A stretch of 64,000 bases of DNA from Luteimonas kalidii (GCF_029887935.1 NZ_JARXRO010000014.1:53685-117684), one strand, 5' to 3'. Counted from the first letter of the stretch, positions 42,688 through 54,118 are shown. Translations and numbers: made by a program. Notes: a model not told the origin generated them from the letters alone.

Positions 42688-45234
42688 ATGGGCGCGCGCC
42701 AGGGAGTGGTCCGGCCATGCGTGGCGCTGTTCGTCTGCTGGATGGCGGCGGCCGGGCCCGCGCACGCCAATCCCTCTCTCGAGCCGCAGGTCGTCGAGAT
42801 CGAGCGGCTGTCCATCAATCAGCACTGGCGTGAATCGGCCGCCAGGATCGAGGCGCTCGCAGCACAGCCGGTCGAGATGTCCGCGGAACAGCGACAGCGC
42901 GTGGAGTTCGTGCGCCTGCGCAATCTCGGCATAGCGGGCGCGCCGCGCGACGCGATCGAGGGATTCGAGACGCTGCTGCGCGAGCCGATGCCCGCGCCGC
43001 TGCGCGTCCGCGCCTACACCACGGCCATCAGCATCGCGGCGAACGTCGAGGACTGGTCGCTGGCGTTCCGCTGGCTCAGCGAGGCGCTGGCCTTCCTGCC
43101 CGAGGCGCCGGGCGAATCGGCCCGCCTGCTCGGCGTGGCCAGTTACCTGCACACGCTGGTCGGCGAGACCGGCAAGGCGCGCGAACTCGCGCTGCGCGGC
43201 CTGAGCCTGGTCGAGGGTGGCGACGACCCCCGCGCGATCTGCCATGCGATGGGCGACGTGGCCCTGGCCGAGGACCACGCCCGCCACTTCACCGAAGCCG
43301 AGCGCTGGCGTCACCGCCAGATCGAGGCCTGCAGCAAGGCCGGCGACCGCATCTTCACTGCGAACGGCAAGTATGGCGTGGGCAAGATGCTGGCCGGTCA
43401 GGGGCGGCCGGCCGAAGCGCTGACCTGGGCGCGCGAGGCCCTGGCCGACTTCGAGGCCGCCGGCTTCGACGCCGGGGCCTGGAGCGCGCGACTGGTCGTC
43501 GCCGACAGCCTGATCGCCACCAACCGCGAACTCGACCACGCGCACGACCTGCTGACCGACACCCTGCGCTACTACCGCGAGCAGGGGTCGGACCTGGCCA
43601 TCGCGGAGACCGAGCACCTGTTCGCGCGGCTGGCCGAGCGCCGCGGCGACCTGCCGCTGGCGCTGCAGCACCTCAAGTCCGCGGGCTCGGCGTCGGAGGC
43701 GGCTGAGCGCATGGCGCGCGAACGCCAGCTGGCCTACCTGCAGGTCGAATTCGACACCCGGATGAAGGAGCAGCAGATCGCGCTGCTCGAGGCGGAGAAG
43801 GAACTGGCCGCGCTGCAGGTCACCGCGACCCGGCGCTGGCAGTGGCTGCTGGCCGCGGGCCTGGTGGCGTTGCTCGCGACCGCGCTGCTGCTGACGATCC
43901 TCCTGCGCCGCTCGTTCCGCGAGCGGCGCCGCTACCGCTGGCAGTCCGAGCACGACAGCCTGACCCGTCTGCTCAACTACCAGCAGGTGCGCAAGGACGG
44001 CGAGGAGGCGTTCGATCGGGCGCGGCGCGAAGGCCGGCCGTTCACCGCGATCGTCGCCGACATCGACCGTTTCAAGGAGGTCAACGACCGCCACGGACAC
44101 GCCGCTGGCGACGAGGCCCTGCGCTCGCTGGGCACCTGGATCACCGAGGAAGTCGGCGCGCAGGGTATCGCCGGGCGCAGCGGCGGCGACGAGTTCACCA
44201 TCCTGCTCGATGGCGACCGCGACCAGGCCCAGGACCTGCTGCGGCGCCTGCGTGGACGGATCGAACCGGTGACCGTGTTCGGTCATACCGTGCACTTCAG
44301 CATCAGCGCCGGCATCTGCCAGGCCAACGGCCACGCGACCACGCTCGAGCAGCTGGTGCACGACGCCGACCAGGCGCTGTACCGCGCCAAGTACGAGGGC
44401 CGCGACCGCACGGTCTGCACCAGCGACGCGCCGCCCGATGCGCGCGAGGGCGGCGGACTGGTGGTGGTGGGCAGCGGCATCGAGTTCGGCCGCCACGTCA
44501 GCGAACGCTGCCTGTCGGAGATCCGCGAGGCGCAGGTGGTGTTCTGCCTGACGGACCCGTTCGCCCTGGCGATGATCCAGGGCTTCCGCCCCGATACGAT
44601 CAACCTCGGCGTGTATTACGCCGACGGCAAGGACCGGCGCCAGACCTACCGCGAGATCGATGCCGCGATCATGGCCGAGGTGCTGGCCGGCAAGCGCGTG
44701 TGCACGGTGTTCTACGGCCATCCGGGGGTGTTCGCCGACGTGCCGCACGCCGTGGTCCGGAAGGCGCGGGAGGCGGGCATTCCGGCGCGCATGGAGCCGG
44801 GCATCTCCGCCGAGGCCTGCCTGTACGCCGATCTGGGCATCGATCCAGGGCGCCGCGGCGTGCATTCGATGGAAGCGACCCATTTCCTGCACTACGACCG
44901 CGTGCCCGACACCGCCGGCCTGCTCCTGCTGTGGCAGGTGGCGCTGTCGGGCGACCTGAGCTGCACCCGGTTCCATGCCGAGCGCGAGGGACTGCAGGCG
45001 CTGGTGGACCGGCTGCAGCGCTGGTATCCGCCGGACCACGAGGTGATCCTGTACGAGGCGGCACGGCTGCCGATCGAATCCGCGCGCGTCGACCGTGTCG
45101 CGCTGCGCGACCTGCCGGACGCGCATTACGAGGAATACACCACGCTGGTGATCCCGCCCTTGGGCGAGCTGCGCGTCGGTGGCGGAGCCGATCCGGTCGG
45201 AGACCCCGAACCGGGCACTGGGCCCACGCGCTGA
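42688..45234 (+). CDS. Transmembrane GGDEF protein fused to a borosin-type alpha-N-methyltransferase
   Basis: An 848-residue fusion. Signal peptide about 1-27; a periplasmic helical TPR-like region 28-350; a coiled segment; one membrane span at 386-406; a GGDEF domain with GGDEF at 499-503; and a tetrapyrrole-methylase (SAM) domain at 590-825. The cyclase lacks the RxxD I-site (GAQG there) but keeps DIDRFKEVNDRHGH and ALYRAKYEGRDR. In the methylase, VVVGSGI opens the SAM site and FYGHPGVF is at 675-682. Y644, R650, Y654 and Y676 have the same spacing as OphMA's Y66, R72, Y76 and Y98, residues needed for backbone N-methylation. The catalytic domains face the cytosol, where the precursor is made. 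Confidence 0.9.
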   Translation: MGARQGVVRPCVALFVCWMAAAGPAHANPSLEPQVVEIERLSINQHWRESAARIEALAAQPVEMSAEQRQRVEFVRLRNLGIAGAPRDAIEGFETLLREPMPAPLRVRAYTTAISIAANVEDWSLAFRWLSEALAFLPEAPGESARLLGVASYLHTLVGETGKARELALRGLSLVEGGDDPRAICHAMGDVALAEDHARHFTEAERWRHRQIEACSKAGDRIFTANGKYGVGKMLAGQGRPAEALTWAREALADFEAAGFDAGAWSARLVVADSLIATNRELDHAHDLLTDTLRYYREQGSDLAIAETEHLFARLAERRGDLPLALQHLKSAGSASEAAERMARERQLAYLQVEFDTRMKEQQIALLEAEKELAALQVTATRRWQWLLAAGLVALLATALLLTILLRRSFRERRRYRWQSEHDSLTRLLNYQQVRKDGEEAFDRARREGRPFTAIVADIDRFKEVNDRHGHAAGDEALRSLGTWITEEVGAQGIAGRSGGDEFTILLDGDRDQAQDLLRRLRGRIEPVTVFGHTVHFSISAGICQANGHATTLEQLVHDADQALYRAKYEGRDRTVCTSDAPPDAREGGGLVVVGSGIEFGRHVSERCLSEIREAQVVFCLTDPFALAMIQGFRPDTINLGVYYADGKDRRQTYREIDAAIMAEVLAGKRVCTVFYGHPGVFADVPHAVVRKAREAGIPARMEPGISAEACLYADLGIDPGRRGVHSMEATHFLHYDRVPDTAGLLLLWQVALSGDLSCTRFHAEREGLQALVDRLQRWYPPDHEVILYEAARLPIESARVDRVALRDLPDAHYEEYTTLVIPPLGELRVGGGADPVGDPEPGTGPTR

Positions 45235-45336
45235 GCGTGGCGCACGTCGGCATGCGTGCGCACGCCGGGCATCACCGCGGCGCCACGCGCCTGTGCCACA
45301 GTGGCGGCCCCCGCGATCCTGCCGATGAGGGACCAC

Positions 45337-45699
45337 ATGTTCCAAGCCAACCTGCGCGTGCTGTCCGCCTTTTGCCTGCTGCTGGGCGCCACCGCCTGCA
45401 CCACCATGTCCGAACCGCAGGCCAACGCCGATGGCGAGCGCTCGATCGAAGGCACGATCGTCTCGATCGACACCCAGCCCTGGACCTACGACGGCAATGC
45501 GGTGGTGGTCGTGGACGCCGGTACGCAGGGACAGGTGCAGGTCCAGCTGCCGGCGCGCTGGAACCTGTGCGCCGCCGCGCCAGTGGACGTGGAGGCGCTG
45601 TCGGTGGGCATGCGCGTGGCGGCGACCGGTACGGCCGGAGAGGCCGACACCCTCGTGGTCTGCCAGCAGCCGTCGCACCGGCTCGCGCCGGCGCCGTAG
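45337..45699 (+). CDS. Small lipoprotein with OB-like beta domain
   Basis: A 120-residue protein. The leader LSAFCLLLGATAC-TT ends in a lipobox-like Cys near residue 18. The mature part (GTIVSIDTQPWTYDGNAVVVVDAGTQGQVQVQLPARWNLC) alternates short beta strands and holds two Cys. GAGGGA precedes ATG 45337; ATG 45325 is in frame upstream. It lies 102 bases after the GGDEF-methyltransferase fusion on the same strand and could belong to that transcript. Function unknown. Its stop is four bases from that of the convergent regulator. Confidence 0.8.
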   Translation: MFQANLRVLSAFCLLLGATACTTMSEPQANADGERSIEGTIVSIDTQPWTYDGNAVVVVDAGTQGQVQVQLPARWNLCAAAPVDVEALSVGMRVAATGTAGEADTLVVCQQPSHRLAPAP

Positions 45700-45703
45700 C
45701 GGC

Positions 45704-47989
<2,286 letters not shown>

Positions 47990-48154
47990 CCGTGCCTGTA
48001 CCCGGATCCGGGCCCCTCGACGGCGCTCGTCCGCGCCCTGCACGAAATCTATAGCAAAACCGCAGCCTGCCTCCATCCGGACTTGCGGCCAGCCGGGCTT
48101 TGCTTGCGACGTTGCGATCGCCACCGCGCCGCACCCGCCGACCGGAGTGTCTCC

Positions 48155-49660
48155 ATGCCCGACGTCCACCCGCCCACCTCCCTTCCAGCGGCGATCCTGC
48201 TGGCCGTGCTGCCGGTCTTCGCCGCCCCGGCCACGGCCCAGACCGATAACGCCGCGCTCTACCAGCGCAATTGCGCCGGCTGCCATGGCCCCGAGCGCCA
48301 GGGCACGGGGCTGGGACCTCCGCTGTCGCTGGCCAGCTATCGCTATGGCGGCACCCGGGCCGACATCGTCCGCGTGATCGGCAACGGCATCGCCTCGCAG
48401 GGCATGCCGGCCTTCGGGGCGACCCTGTCGGCAGGGGAGATCACCGCGCTGGCCGGCCTGCTACCCGCACGCGACGGCGACCGCGCGCCGGAGGCGGATG
48501 AGGACACGGACGAAGAAGCGGCCGAAGAAGACGCTCCCCCGCGCGAATTCGACGCCGTCCCCGGCGTGCACGACACCCTGGACTACGCGCTGCGGGTGGA
48601 ACTGTTCGCCGATGGCCTGGAAACGGTCTGGTCGATGGCGTTTCTCGATGCCGACACCGTGCTCGTCAGCGAACGCACCGGCCGGCTGCGGGTGGTGCGC
48701 CGCGGCGTGCTGCAGCCGCAGCCCGTGACGGGGGTGCCGCCGGTCTACGTGCACGACCACCGCTGGAACCAGGCGGGCCTGTTCGACATCGCGCTCGATC
48801 CCGACTACGCGCGCAACGGCTGGATCTACCTCAGCTACGCGCATCCGCTCGAGGCCACCGGCCCCGAGGGCGGCCGGCTGGCGATGACCCGGGTGGTGCG
48901 CGGGCGCCTGCGCGGCAACGCGTGGGTCGACCAGGAGACGGTGTACGAGGCCGATCACGCGCACTACGGCGAACCGTTCTGGCATTTCGGCGGCCGCATG
49001 GCGTTCGATCCGCAGGGGCATCTGTACGTCTCGGTCGGCGATCGCGGCGTGCAGGAGTTCTCGCGCGAACCCGGGCGTCCGAGCGGCAAGATCCACCGGC
49101 TCCGGCCCGGTGCCGGCGCAGCCCCCGACAACCCGTTCGCGGGACAGGCGGACGCGCTGGCCACCGTCTACAGCCTGGGTCACCGCAACCCGCAGGGCAT
49201 GGCGTTCGAACCGGGCACCGGGCGCCTGTGGGCGACCGAGCACGGCCCGCGCGGGGGCGACGAGTTCAACATCGTGCGCCGCGGCGGCGACTACGGCTGG
49301 CCGGTGGTCTCGCACGGCATCAACTACGACGGCACGGTGCTCACGCCCGACCGGCGCGCGGACGGCGTGGAACAGCCGGCGTGGTTCTGGCGGCCGTCGA
49401 TCGGCGTCTCGGGCCTCGCGTTCTACCACGGCGCGCAGTTCCCGCTCTGGCGCGGCAAGGCCCTGGTCACCGCGCTCGCGCCGCGCCAGCTGCGGCTGCT
49501 GACGCTCGACGGCGAGCGGGTGCAGCACGAGGAGGTCGTGCTGACCACGCAGGGGCGTCCGTACGAGCCGGTGGTCGGCCCCGACGGCGCGATCTACATC
49601 GTCACCGACGATCCCGGCCAGATCCTGCGGTTGACCGCACAGCAGGAACGTCCGCAGTAG
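48155..49660 (+). CDS. Cytochrome c-PQQ-type sugar dehydrogenase fusion
   Basis: A 501-residue exported protein. After a signal peptide comes a cytochrome c domain with C40-A-G-C43-H44 and a Met ligand in GMPAFGA. An extremely acidic linker (EADEDTDEEAAEED) follows at about 112-128, then a six-bladed soluble glucose/aldose dehydrogenase-type propeller (GSDH/YliI family), with VWSMAFLDADTVLVSERTG, FWHFGGRMAFDPQGHLYVSVGDRG, GHRNPQGMAF, and HGPRGGDEFN. It should oxidise a sugar with PQQ and pass electrons to the built-in heme. GGAG precedes ATG 48155. Confidence 0.9.
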   Translation: MPDVHPPTSLPAAILLAVLPVFAAPATAQTDNAALYQRNCAGCHGPERQGTGLGPPLSLASYRYGGTRADIVRVIGNGIASQGMPAFGATLSAGEITALAGLLPARDGDRAPEADEDTDEEAAEEDAPPREFDAVPGVHDTLDYALRVELFADGLETVWSMAFLDADTVLVSERTGRLRVVRRGVLQPQPVTGVPPVYVHDHRWNQAGLFDIALDPDYARNGWIYLSYAHPLEATGPEGGRLAMTRVVRGRLRGNAWVDQETVYEADHAHYGEPFWHFGGRMAFDPQGHLYVSVGDRGVQEFSREPGRPSGKIHRLRPGAGAAPDNPFAGQADALATVYSLGHRNPQGMAFEPGTGRLWATEHGPRGGDEFNIVRRGGDYGWPVVSHGINYDGTVLTPDRRADGVEQPAWFWRPSIGVSGLAFYHGAQFPLWRGKALVTALAPRQLRLLTLDGERVQHEEVVLTTQGRPYEPVVGPDGAIYIVTDDPGQILRLTAQQERPQ

Positions 49661-49725
49661 CGGACGCGCTGCATACACCAACGTCCACCCCACAACTCTG
49701 CGGATGCGTCCGCACAGGAGACTCC

Positions 49726-50193
49726 ATGCAACCGATCTTCGCCGGCCTGGCCATCGCCATGGCCGCACTCGCCACGCCCGCCGTGCATGCGCAGACGATG
49801 ACGCCCACGCTCGATTTCGCTACCGCCGACGCCATCCGCGACCGCTGCCTCGCGCATGCGCAGGAAGCGGGCCACACCGTTGCCGTGGCGGTCTTCGACC
49901 AGGGCGGCAACCTGGTGAGCTTCGCCCGCGACCGCACCTCGCCGGCGGCGGCCGAAGTGGCGCTCTGGAAGGGGCGCTCGGCCTCGATCTATCTCCACTC
50001 CACGCGCGAGACCGCCACCTGGAACGTCCCCACCGCGCCCCTGATCTCCACCGCCGAGGGGGGCGTGCCGCTGTTCACCCGCGAGGGCGTGGGCATCGGC
50101 GGCGTCGGCGTCTCGGGCGCGCCGTCGGCGTTCGACGCCGAATGCGGCAGCATCGGCGCCGAAGCGGCGGGGCTGCGCGTCACGCCACGCTGA
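49726..50193 (+). CDS. HbpS/GlcG-family heme-binding-type protein, exported
   Basis: A 155-residue DUF336 protein with a signal peptide (LAIAMAALATPAVHAQ). ADAIRDRCLAHAQEAGHTVAVAVFDQGGNLVSFARDRTSPAAAEVALWKGRSA-type sequence matches the HbpS/GlcG core, and GIGGVGVSGAPSAFDAECG is the glycine-rich ending. HbpS binds and degrades heme outside the cell in Streptomyces. ACAGGAGA precedes ATG 49726. It lies 65 bases after the cytochrome c fusion gene and is probably cotranscribed, consistent with a heme- or redox-related role. Confidence 0.9.
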   Translation: MQPIFAGLAIAMAALATPAVHAQTMTPTLDFATADAIRDRCLAHAQEAGHTVAVAVFDQGGNLVSFARDRTSPAAAEVALWKGRSASIYLHSTRETATWNVPTAPLISTAEGGVPLFTREGVGIGGVGVSGAPSAFDAECGSIGAEAAGLRVTPR

Positions 50194-50244
50194 ACCGCGT
50201 CGGGCCACCCTGTGCACCGACGTGGCGACGGAGACGGGCAGGGC

Positions 50245-51135
50245 ATGGGTCGACGCAAGCATCTGGCGCTGGCGACGTTCAACGTCAACGGCATCGGGAC
50301 GCGACTGGGTCAGCTGCTCGCATGGCTGGAGCGCGAGCAGCCGGACGTGGTCGCGCTGCAGGAACTCAAGGCGACGGACGAGGCCTTCCCGGCCGACGCG
50401 CTGGAGGCCGCGGGTTACGGCGCGCTGTGGCACGGACAGCGCAGCTGGAACGGCGTCGCGCTGCTCGGTCGGGGCGTGGTGCCCCAGGAAAGCCGGCGCG
50501 GGCTGCCGGGTGAGCCCGCGGACACGCAGAGCCGGTACCTGGAGGCCGCCGTGCACGGCATCGTGGTCGGCGCCCTGTACCTGCCCAACGGCAATCCGCA
50601 GCCGGGTCCGAAGTTCGATTACAAGCTGCGCTGGATGCAGCGACTCGCGCGCCATGCCGCAGGCCTGGTCGACCTCCCGCATCCGGTGGTGCTGATGGGG
50701 GATTTCAATGTCATTCCCACCGATGCCGACGTCTACGATCCCAAGGCATGGCGCAGGGACGCGCTGATCCAGCCCGAAGTGCGCGACGCCTACGAGCGCC
50801 TGCTGGCGCAGGGCTGGACCGACGCGCTGCACGCGCATTTCGGCGAGGCGGCGCCGTACACGTTCTGGGACTATTTCCGCCAGCATGCCGAGCGCGACCG
50901 CGGCCTGCGCATCGACCATCTGCTGCTGAACCCCACGCTGGCGCCGCGGCTGGTGGAGGCGGGCGTCGACCGCTGGGTCCGGCTGCAGGAGAAGGCGAGC
51001 GACCACGCCCCGACGTGGATCCGCATCGCGGCCGCGACCCCGGCGAAGCGCACGCGCAAGCAGGCCAAGGCTGCGGCCGCGCCGCGCAAGCCGGGCGCGC
51101 AGGCGCGGACACCGCGACGCAAGGCGAGCGCCTGA
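50245..51135 (+). CDS. xthA: Exodeoxyribonuclease III with basic C-terminal tail
   Basis: A 296-residue member of the ExoIII/AP endonuclease family that acts in base excision repair. FNVNGIGTRLGQLLAWLEREQPDVVALQELKA holds the metal-binding Asn and Glu; SWNGVALLGR, YLPNGNPQPGPKFDYKLRWM and LMGDFNVIPTDADVYDPK the central block; LRIDHLLLNP and KASDHAPTW the final Asp-His pair. After residue 265 comes a 30-residue Lys/Arg/Ala/Pro tail (KRTRKQAKAAAAPRK) not present in ordinary XthA, likely a DNA-binding or disordered addition. The start at ATG 50245 is chosen over 50212. Confidence 0.92.
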   Translation: MGRRKHLALATFNVNGIGTRLGQLLAWLEREQPDVVALQELKATDEAFPADALEAAGYGALWHGQRSWNGVALLGRGVVPQESRRGLPGEPADTQSRYLEAAVHGIVVGALYLPNGNPQPGPKFDYKLRWMQRLARHAAGLVDLPHPVVLMGDFNVIPTDADVYDPKAWRRDALIQPEVRDAYERLLAQGWTDALHAHFGEAAPYTFWDYFRQHAERDRGLRIDHLLLNPTLAPRLVEAGVDRWVRLQEKASDHAPTWIRIAAATPAKRTRKQAKAAAAPRKPGAQARTPRRKASA

Positions 51136-51245
51136 GCGTTCACGCGCTCGCCCAAGGACGCATGGCTAGCCTTGTCGACCCACTGCACGGTCGACCCGTC
51201 GCGTTCCAGCGCTCCCGGGTCGGAGCCGGATGAAGGAGATGCGCG

Positions 51246-52076
51246 ATGCGATCATTGGCGACGACGTCGCTGGCCCTGCTGCTCGCCGCCTGTGGCGGCG
51301 GCGACACCGAACCCGGCATCGAGACCCCGGGGCGCGACGAGCGCCCGGAGACCCGCGCACTCGATGCCGGCGCCGCGCTGCTGCAGGACAAACCCCCGAT
51401 CGACGCGATCAACGCCTACCTCGACGGCTTCCACTTCTACAGCGGCCGCATAGAATCGCAGATGGAAGCGCACCACTACTGCTCGGTGCTCAACGAGGAC
51501 GTCATCCAGTGCGTGATCTACGACGGCAACGTACGCGAGGCGCGGATCATGGGCGTGGAGTACATCATCGGTGAATCGCTGTTCGCCGGCCTGCCGGAAG
51601 CGGAAAAGGCGCTCTGGCACAGCCACGTGCATGAAGTGAAATCGGGCCAGCTGGTGGCCCCGGGCCTGCCGCAGGCGGCCGAACGCGAGCTGATGGAAAA
51701 GCTGGTGCGCACCTACGGCAAGACCTGGCACACCTGGCATACCGACCTCGACAAGGACCTGCCGTACGGCGTGCCGCAGCTGATGATGGGGTTCACCGCC
51801 GATGGCCAGGCGGATCCAGCCATGGTCGCGGCGCGCGATGCGCGGCTGGGCGTGGACAGCCAGCAGCGTCGGCGCGACCGGGCCGGCATCGAAGCGCCAC
51901 CGGTGCAGCCCGGCGCCGACGCCTGGCAGCAGGGCAACGCGATCCAGCTCGAGGATCCGACCGGACACGTGCATGCACCGCCCGACAGGGGGCAGACCGG
52001 GGAGCGCGACGCAGACGCACCACAGGACGCAGACGCATCGCAGGACAATGCGCGTTCGGGAGCACCACGGCGCTGA
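51246..52076 (+). CDS. OBAP (DUF1264) lipoprotein, oil-body-associated protein homologue
   Basis: A 276-residue lipoprotein (LALLLAAC-GGG, Cys near residue 16). The mature domain is a striking match to plant oil-body-associated proteins: INAYLDGFHFYSGRIESQMEAHHYCSVLNEDVIQCVIYDGN, GVEYIIGESLF, LWHSHVHEVKSGQLVAPGLP, LMEKLVRTYGKTWHTWHTD and GVPQLMMGFTADGQ. Multiple His (HH, HSHVH, WHTWHT) could bind metal. The C-terminal 50 residues are a Gln/Asp-rich disordered tail. The role in bacteria is unknown. GGAGAT precedes the ATG. Confidence 0.9.
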   Translation: MRSLATTSLALLLAACGGGDTEPGIETPGRDERPETRALDAGAALLQDKPPIDAINAYLDGFHFYSGRIESQMEAHHYCSVLNEDVIQCVIYDGNVREARIMGVEYIIGESLFAGLPEAEKALWHSHVHEVKSGQLVAPGLPQAAERELMEKLVRTYGKTWHTWHTDLDKDLPYGVPQLMMGFTADGQADPAMVAARDARLGVDSQQRRRDRAGIEAPPVQPGADAWQQGNAIQLEDPTGHVHAPPDRGQTGERDADAPQDADASQDNARSGAPRR

Positions 52077-52249
52077 CACGCACGCGGGGGTGCGCGCGGT
52101 TCCGATTGCTGCGCAGCAGCATGTTGCGACGCCATGCATCCGCCCTTCGTCGGGTCGCCAGAACCGTGTCGCGGTGCTACCTTCTGGTAGCGCTAACACC
52201 TTGCCGATGCCCGCTTGGCATCGCGCTGCCGCCACCCGGGAGGAACTTC

Positions 52250-54118
52250 ATGCTGTCCATCCACTGCGCGCTCCGCGCGCATCGTCGTCGCCTGTCCAGA
52301 CTGCTGTGCACGTGCGTCTTCGCCGCTGCGGCCGTGAGCGCCGTTCCGGCCATCGCGCAACCCTCGGGCGGCCCCTACGGGCCGGTGCCCCAGACGTACG
52401 AAGTGCCGCAGCAGGGGGTGGTGTACTACGTCGCGCCCGACGGCAAGGCCGACGTGACCGGCACCGAACTGGCGAGTCCGACGACGATCGAATCGGCGAT
52501 CGCGCGCGTGGTGACCGGCGACACGATCGTCCTGCGCGGCGGCACCTACCGCACCGGCGGCCTGCAGCTCAACCAGGGCATCACCCTGCAGCCGTACCGC
52601 GACGAACACCCGGTGCTCAAGGGCACGCGTGTGGCGGACGACTGGGAGGAACTGCGCGACGGCACCTGGCGCACGAAGTGGAGCAGCCTGTTCCCGGCGC
52701 AGCCGCTGGCGTGGTGGCGGCGCGAGCGCGAGGGCATGCGCACCCCGATGCACCGCTTCAACAACGACATGGTCTTCGTCGACGGCACGCCGCTGCTGTC
52801 GCAGGGCTGGGCGGGCGAACTGGGCGATGACGGCTACTACATCGACTACGAGCAGGGCTACGTCTACATCGGCACCGATCCGGCCGACCGGCTGGTGGAG
52901 ATCACCGCCCACGACATCGCGCTGCACCGTCCCTCGCGCGAGGTGCACGGCAAGCCGTCCGACCGCAAGGGCCCGACCATCCGCGGCCTGACCTTCACCC
53001 AGTACGCGTTCCGCGCCATCGACATCGAGGGCAAGAAGCCGTCCACCGGCCCGAACGAGGAACCCACCGACGATCCGGTCGACGTCTCCGATCCGGCCGA
53101 CCACGGCAAGGAAGTGGTCGGTACCACGCTCGAGAACGTCACCATCAGCTTCACCTCGCGCGTGGCCGGCTATTTCCGTGGCGACGGGCTGGTGATCCGC
53201 AACTCGCTCATCAGCGACACCGGCACCGAGGGCATCTACGTCATCGGTTCGTCCGACGTGCTGCTGGAGCGCAACATCATCCGCCGCAACAACATCGAGC
53301 AGCTGACCGGCTACTACCCGGCCGCGGTGAAGATCTTCAACCAGTCGTACCGGGTGACGGTGCGCGACAACCTGGTGATCGAGCACCCGCATTCGAATGG
53401 CGTCTGGTACGACGTGGGCAACGTCGAAGGCGTGTTCGCCAACAATTACGTCGAAGACACGTTGATCGGGTTCTTCTTCGAGATCTCCAAGGGAGTGGTC
53501 GTCGCCGGCAACGTGTTCGTCGACAACGAGCAGGGCATCCGCATCCTCAACAGCTCCGGTGCGCGCATCCATCACAACACCTTCCTCGACTCGCCGGTGC
53601 TGATCGACCGCAACGAGCGCAGCGCACAGGGCGACCACTTCGGCTGGCACCCGCGTACCGGTCCCGATGTCGACGAGCGCCACGGCCATGTGGTCGAGGG
53701 CAACCTGCTGGCCGCGCGCGCGGGCTTCGACGGTGCCCTGCTGCGCTTCGAGCAGCCCGCCGCCATGTGCGGCACGCTGAAGCAGCCCATGACCACGCAG
53801 GTGGACGGCAACGTCTACGCGCGCGCGGCCGGCGACACCGGACCGCTGGTGGTCTGGAGCCCGGCGCGGGGCAAGGACTGCAAGGCCGAGTTCACGAGCG
53901 TGCAGGCGTTTGCGCGCGCGACCGGACTGGAGTCGGAAGGCGTCTCGCTCGCGATCGACGGCCAGGGCCTGTTCCGCAGCCCGGAACTGCGCCGCTTCGA
54001 TCTGGCCAGCGCGCCGGCGGCCCTGCCGGCGCGCGAGGTGGCGGACGAAGCGCGCGCGGCCACCGGCTGGAACGAGGGCACCGCGCTGCCCGGGGCGTAC
54101 GGGGACGCGGTCCGCTGA
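52250..54118 (+). CDS. Exported right-handed parallel beta-helix protein
   Basis: A 622-residue protein with a signal peptide ending near VPAIAQ (residue 33). DTIVLRGGTYRTGGLQLNQGITLQPYRDE opens a pectate-lyase-like beta-helix of the DUF1565/NosD kind, and coil repeats continue through NVTISF, GLVIRNSLISDTGTEGIYVIGSSDVLLERNII, VTVRDNLVIEHPHSNGVWYDVGNVEGVFANNYVE, and VVVAGNVFVDNEQGIRILNSSGARIHHNTF. No clear catalytic Asp/Arg cluster is visible, so it may be a polysaccharide lyase, an epimerase-type protein or a binding protein. GGGAGGAA precedes ATG 52250. Confidence 0.85.
   Translation: MLSIHCALRAHRRRLSRLLCTCVFAAAAVSAVPAIAQPSGGPYGPVPQTYEVPQQGVVYYVAPDGKADVTGTELASPTTIESAIARVVTGDTIVLRGGTYRTGGLQLNQGITLQPYRDEHPVLKGTRVADDWEELRDGTWRTKWSSLFPAQPLAWWRREREGMRTPMHRFNNDMVFVDGTPLLSQGWAGELGDDGYYIDYEQGYVYIGTDPADRLVEITAHDIALHRPSREVHGKPSDRKGPTIRGLTFTQYAFRAIDIEGKKPSTGPNEEPTDDPVDVSDPADHGKEVVGTTLENVTISFTSRVAGYFRGDGLVIRNSLISDTGTEGIYVIGSSDVLLERNIIRRNNIEQLTGYYPAAVKIFNQSYRVTVRDNLVIEHPHSNGVWYDVGNVEGVFANNYVEDTLIGFFFEISKGVVVAGNVFVDNEQGIRILNSSGARIHHNTFLDSPVLIDRNERSAQGDHFGWHPRTGPDVDERHGHVVEGNLLAARAGFDGALLRFEQPAAMCGTLKQPMTTQVDGNVYARAAGDTGPLVVWSPARGKDCKAEFTSVQAFARATGLESEGVSLAIDGQGLFRSPELRRFDLASAPAALPAREVADEARAATGWNEGTALPGAYGDAVR

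Noticed and set aside
42658..45678. 1006-residue open frame on the minus strand
   Set aside because: Antisense to the GGDEF-methyltransferase fusion, which has intact motifs over its whole length.
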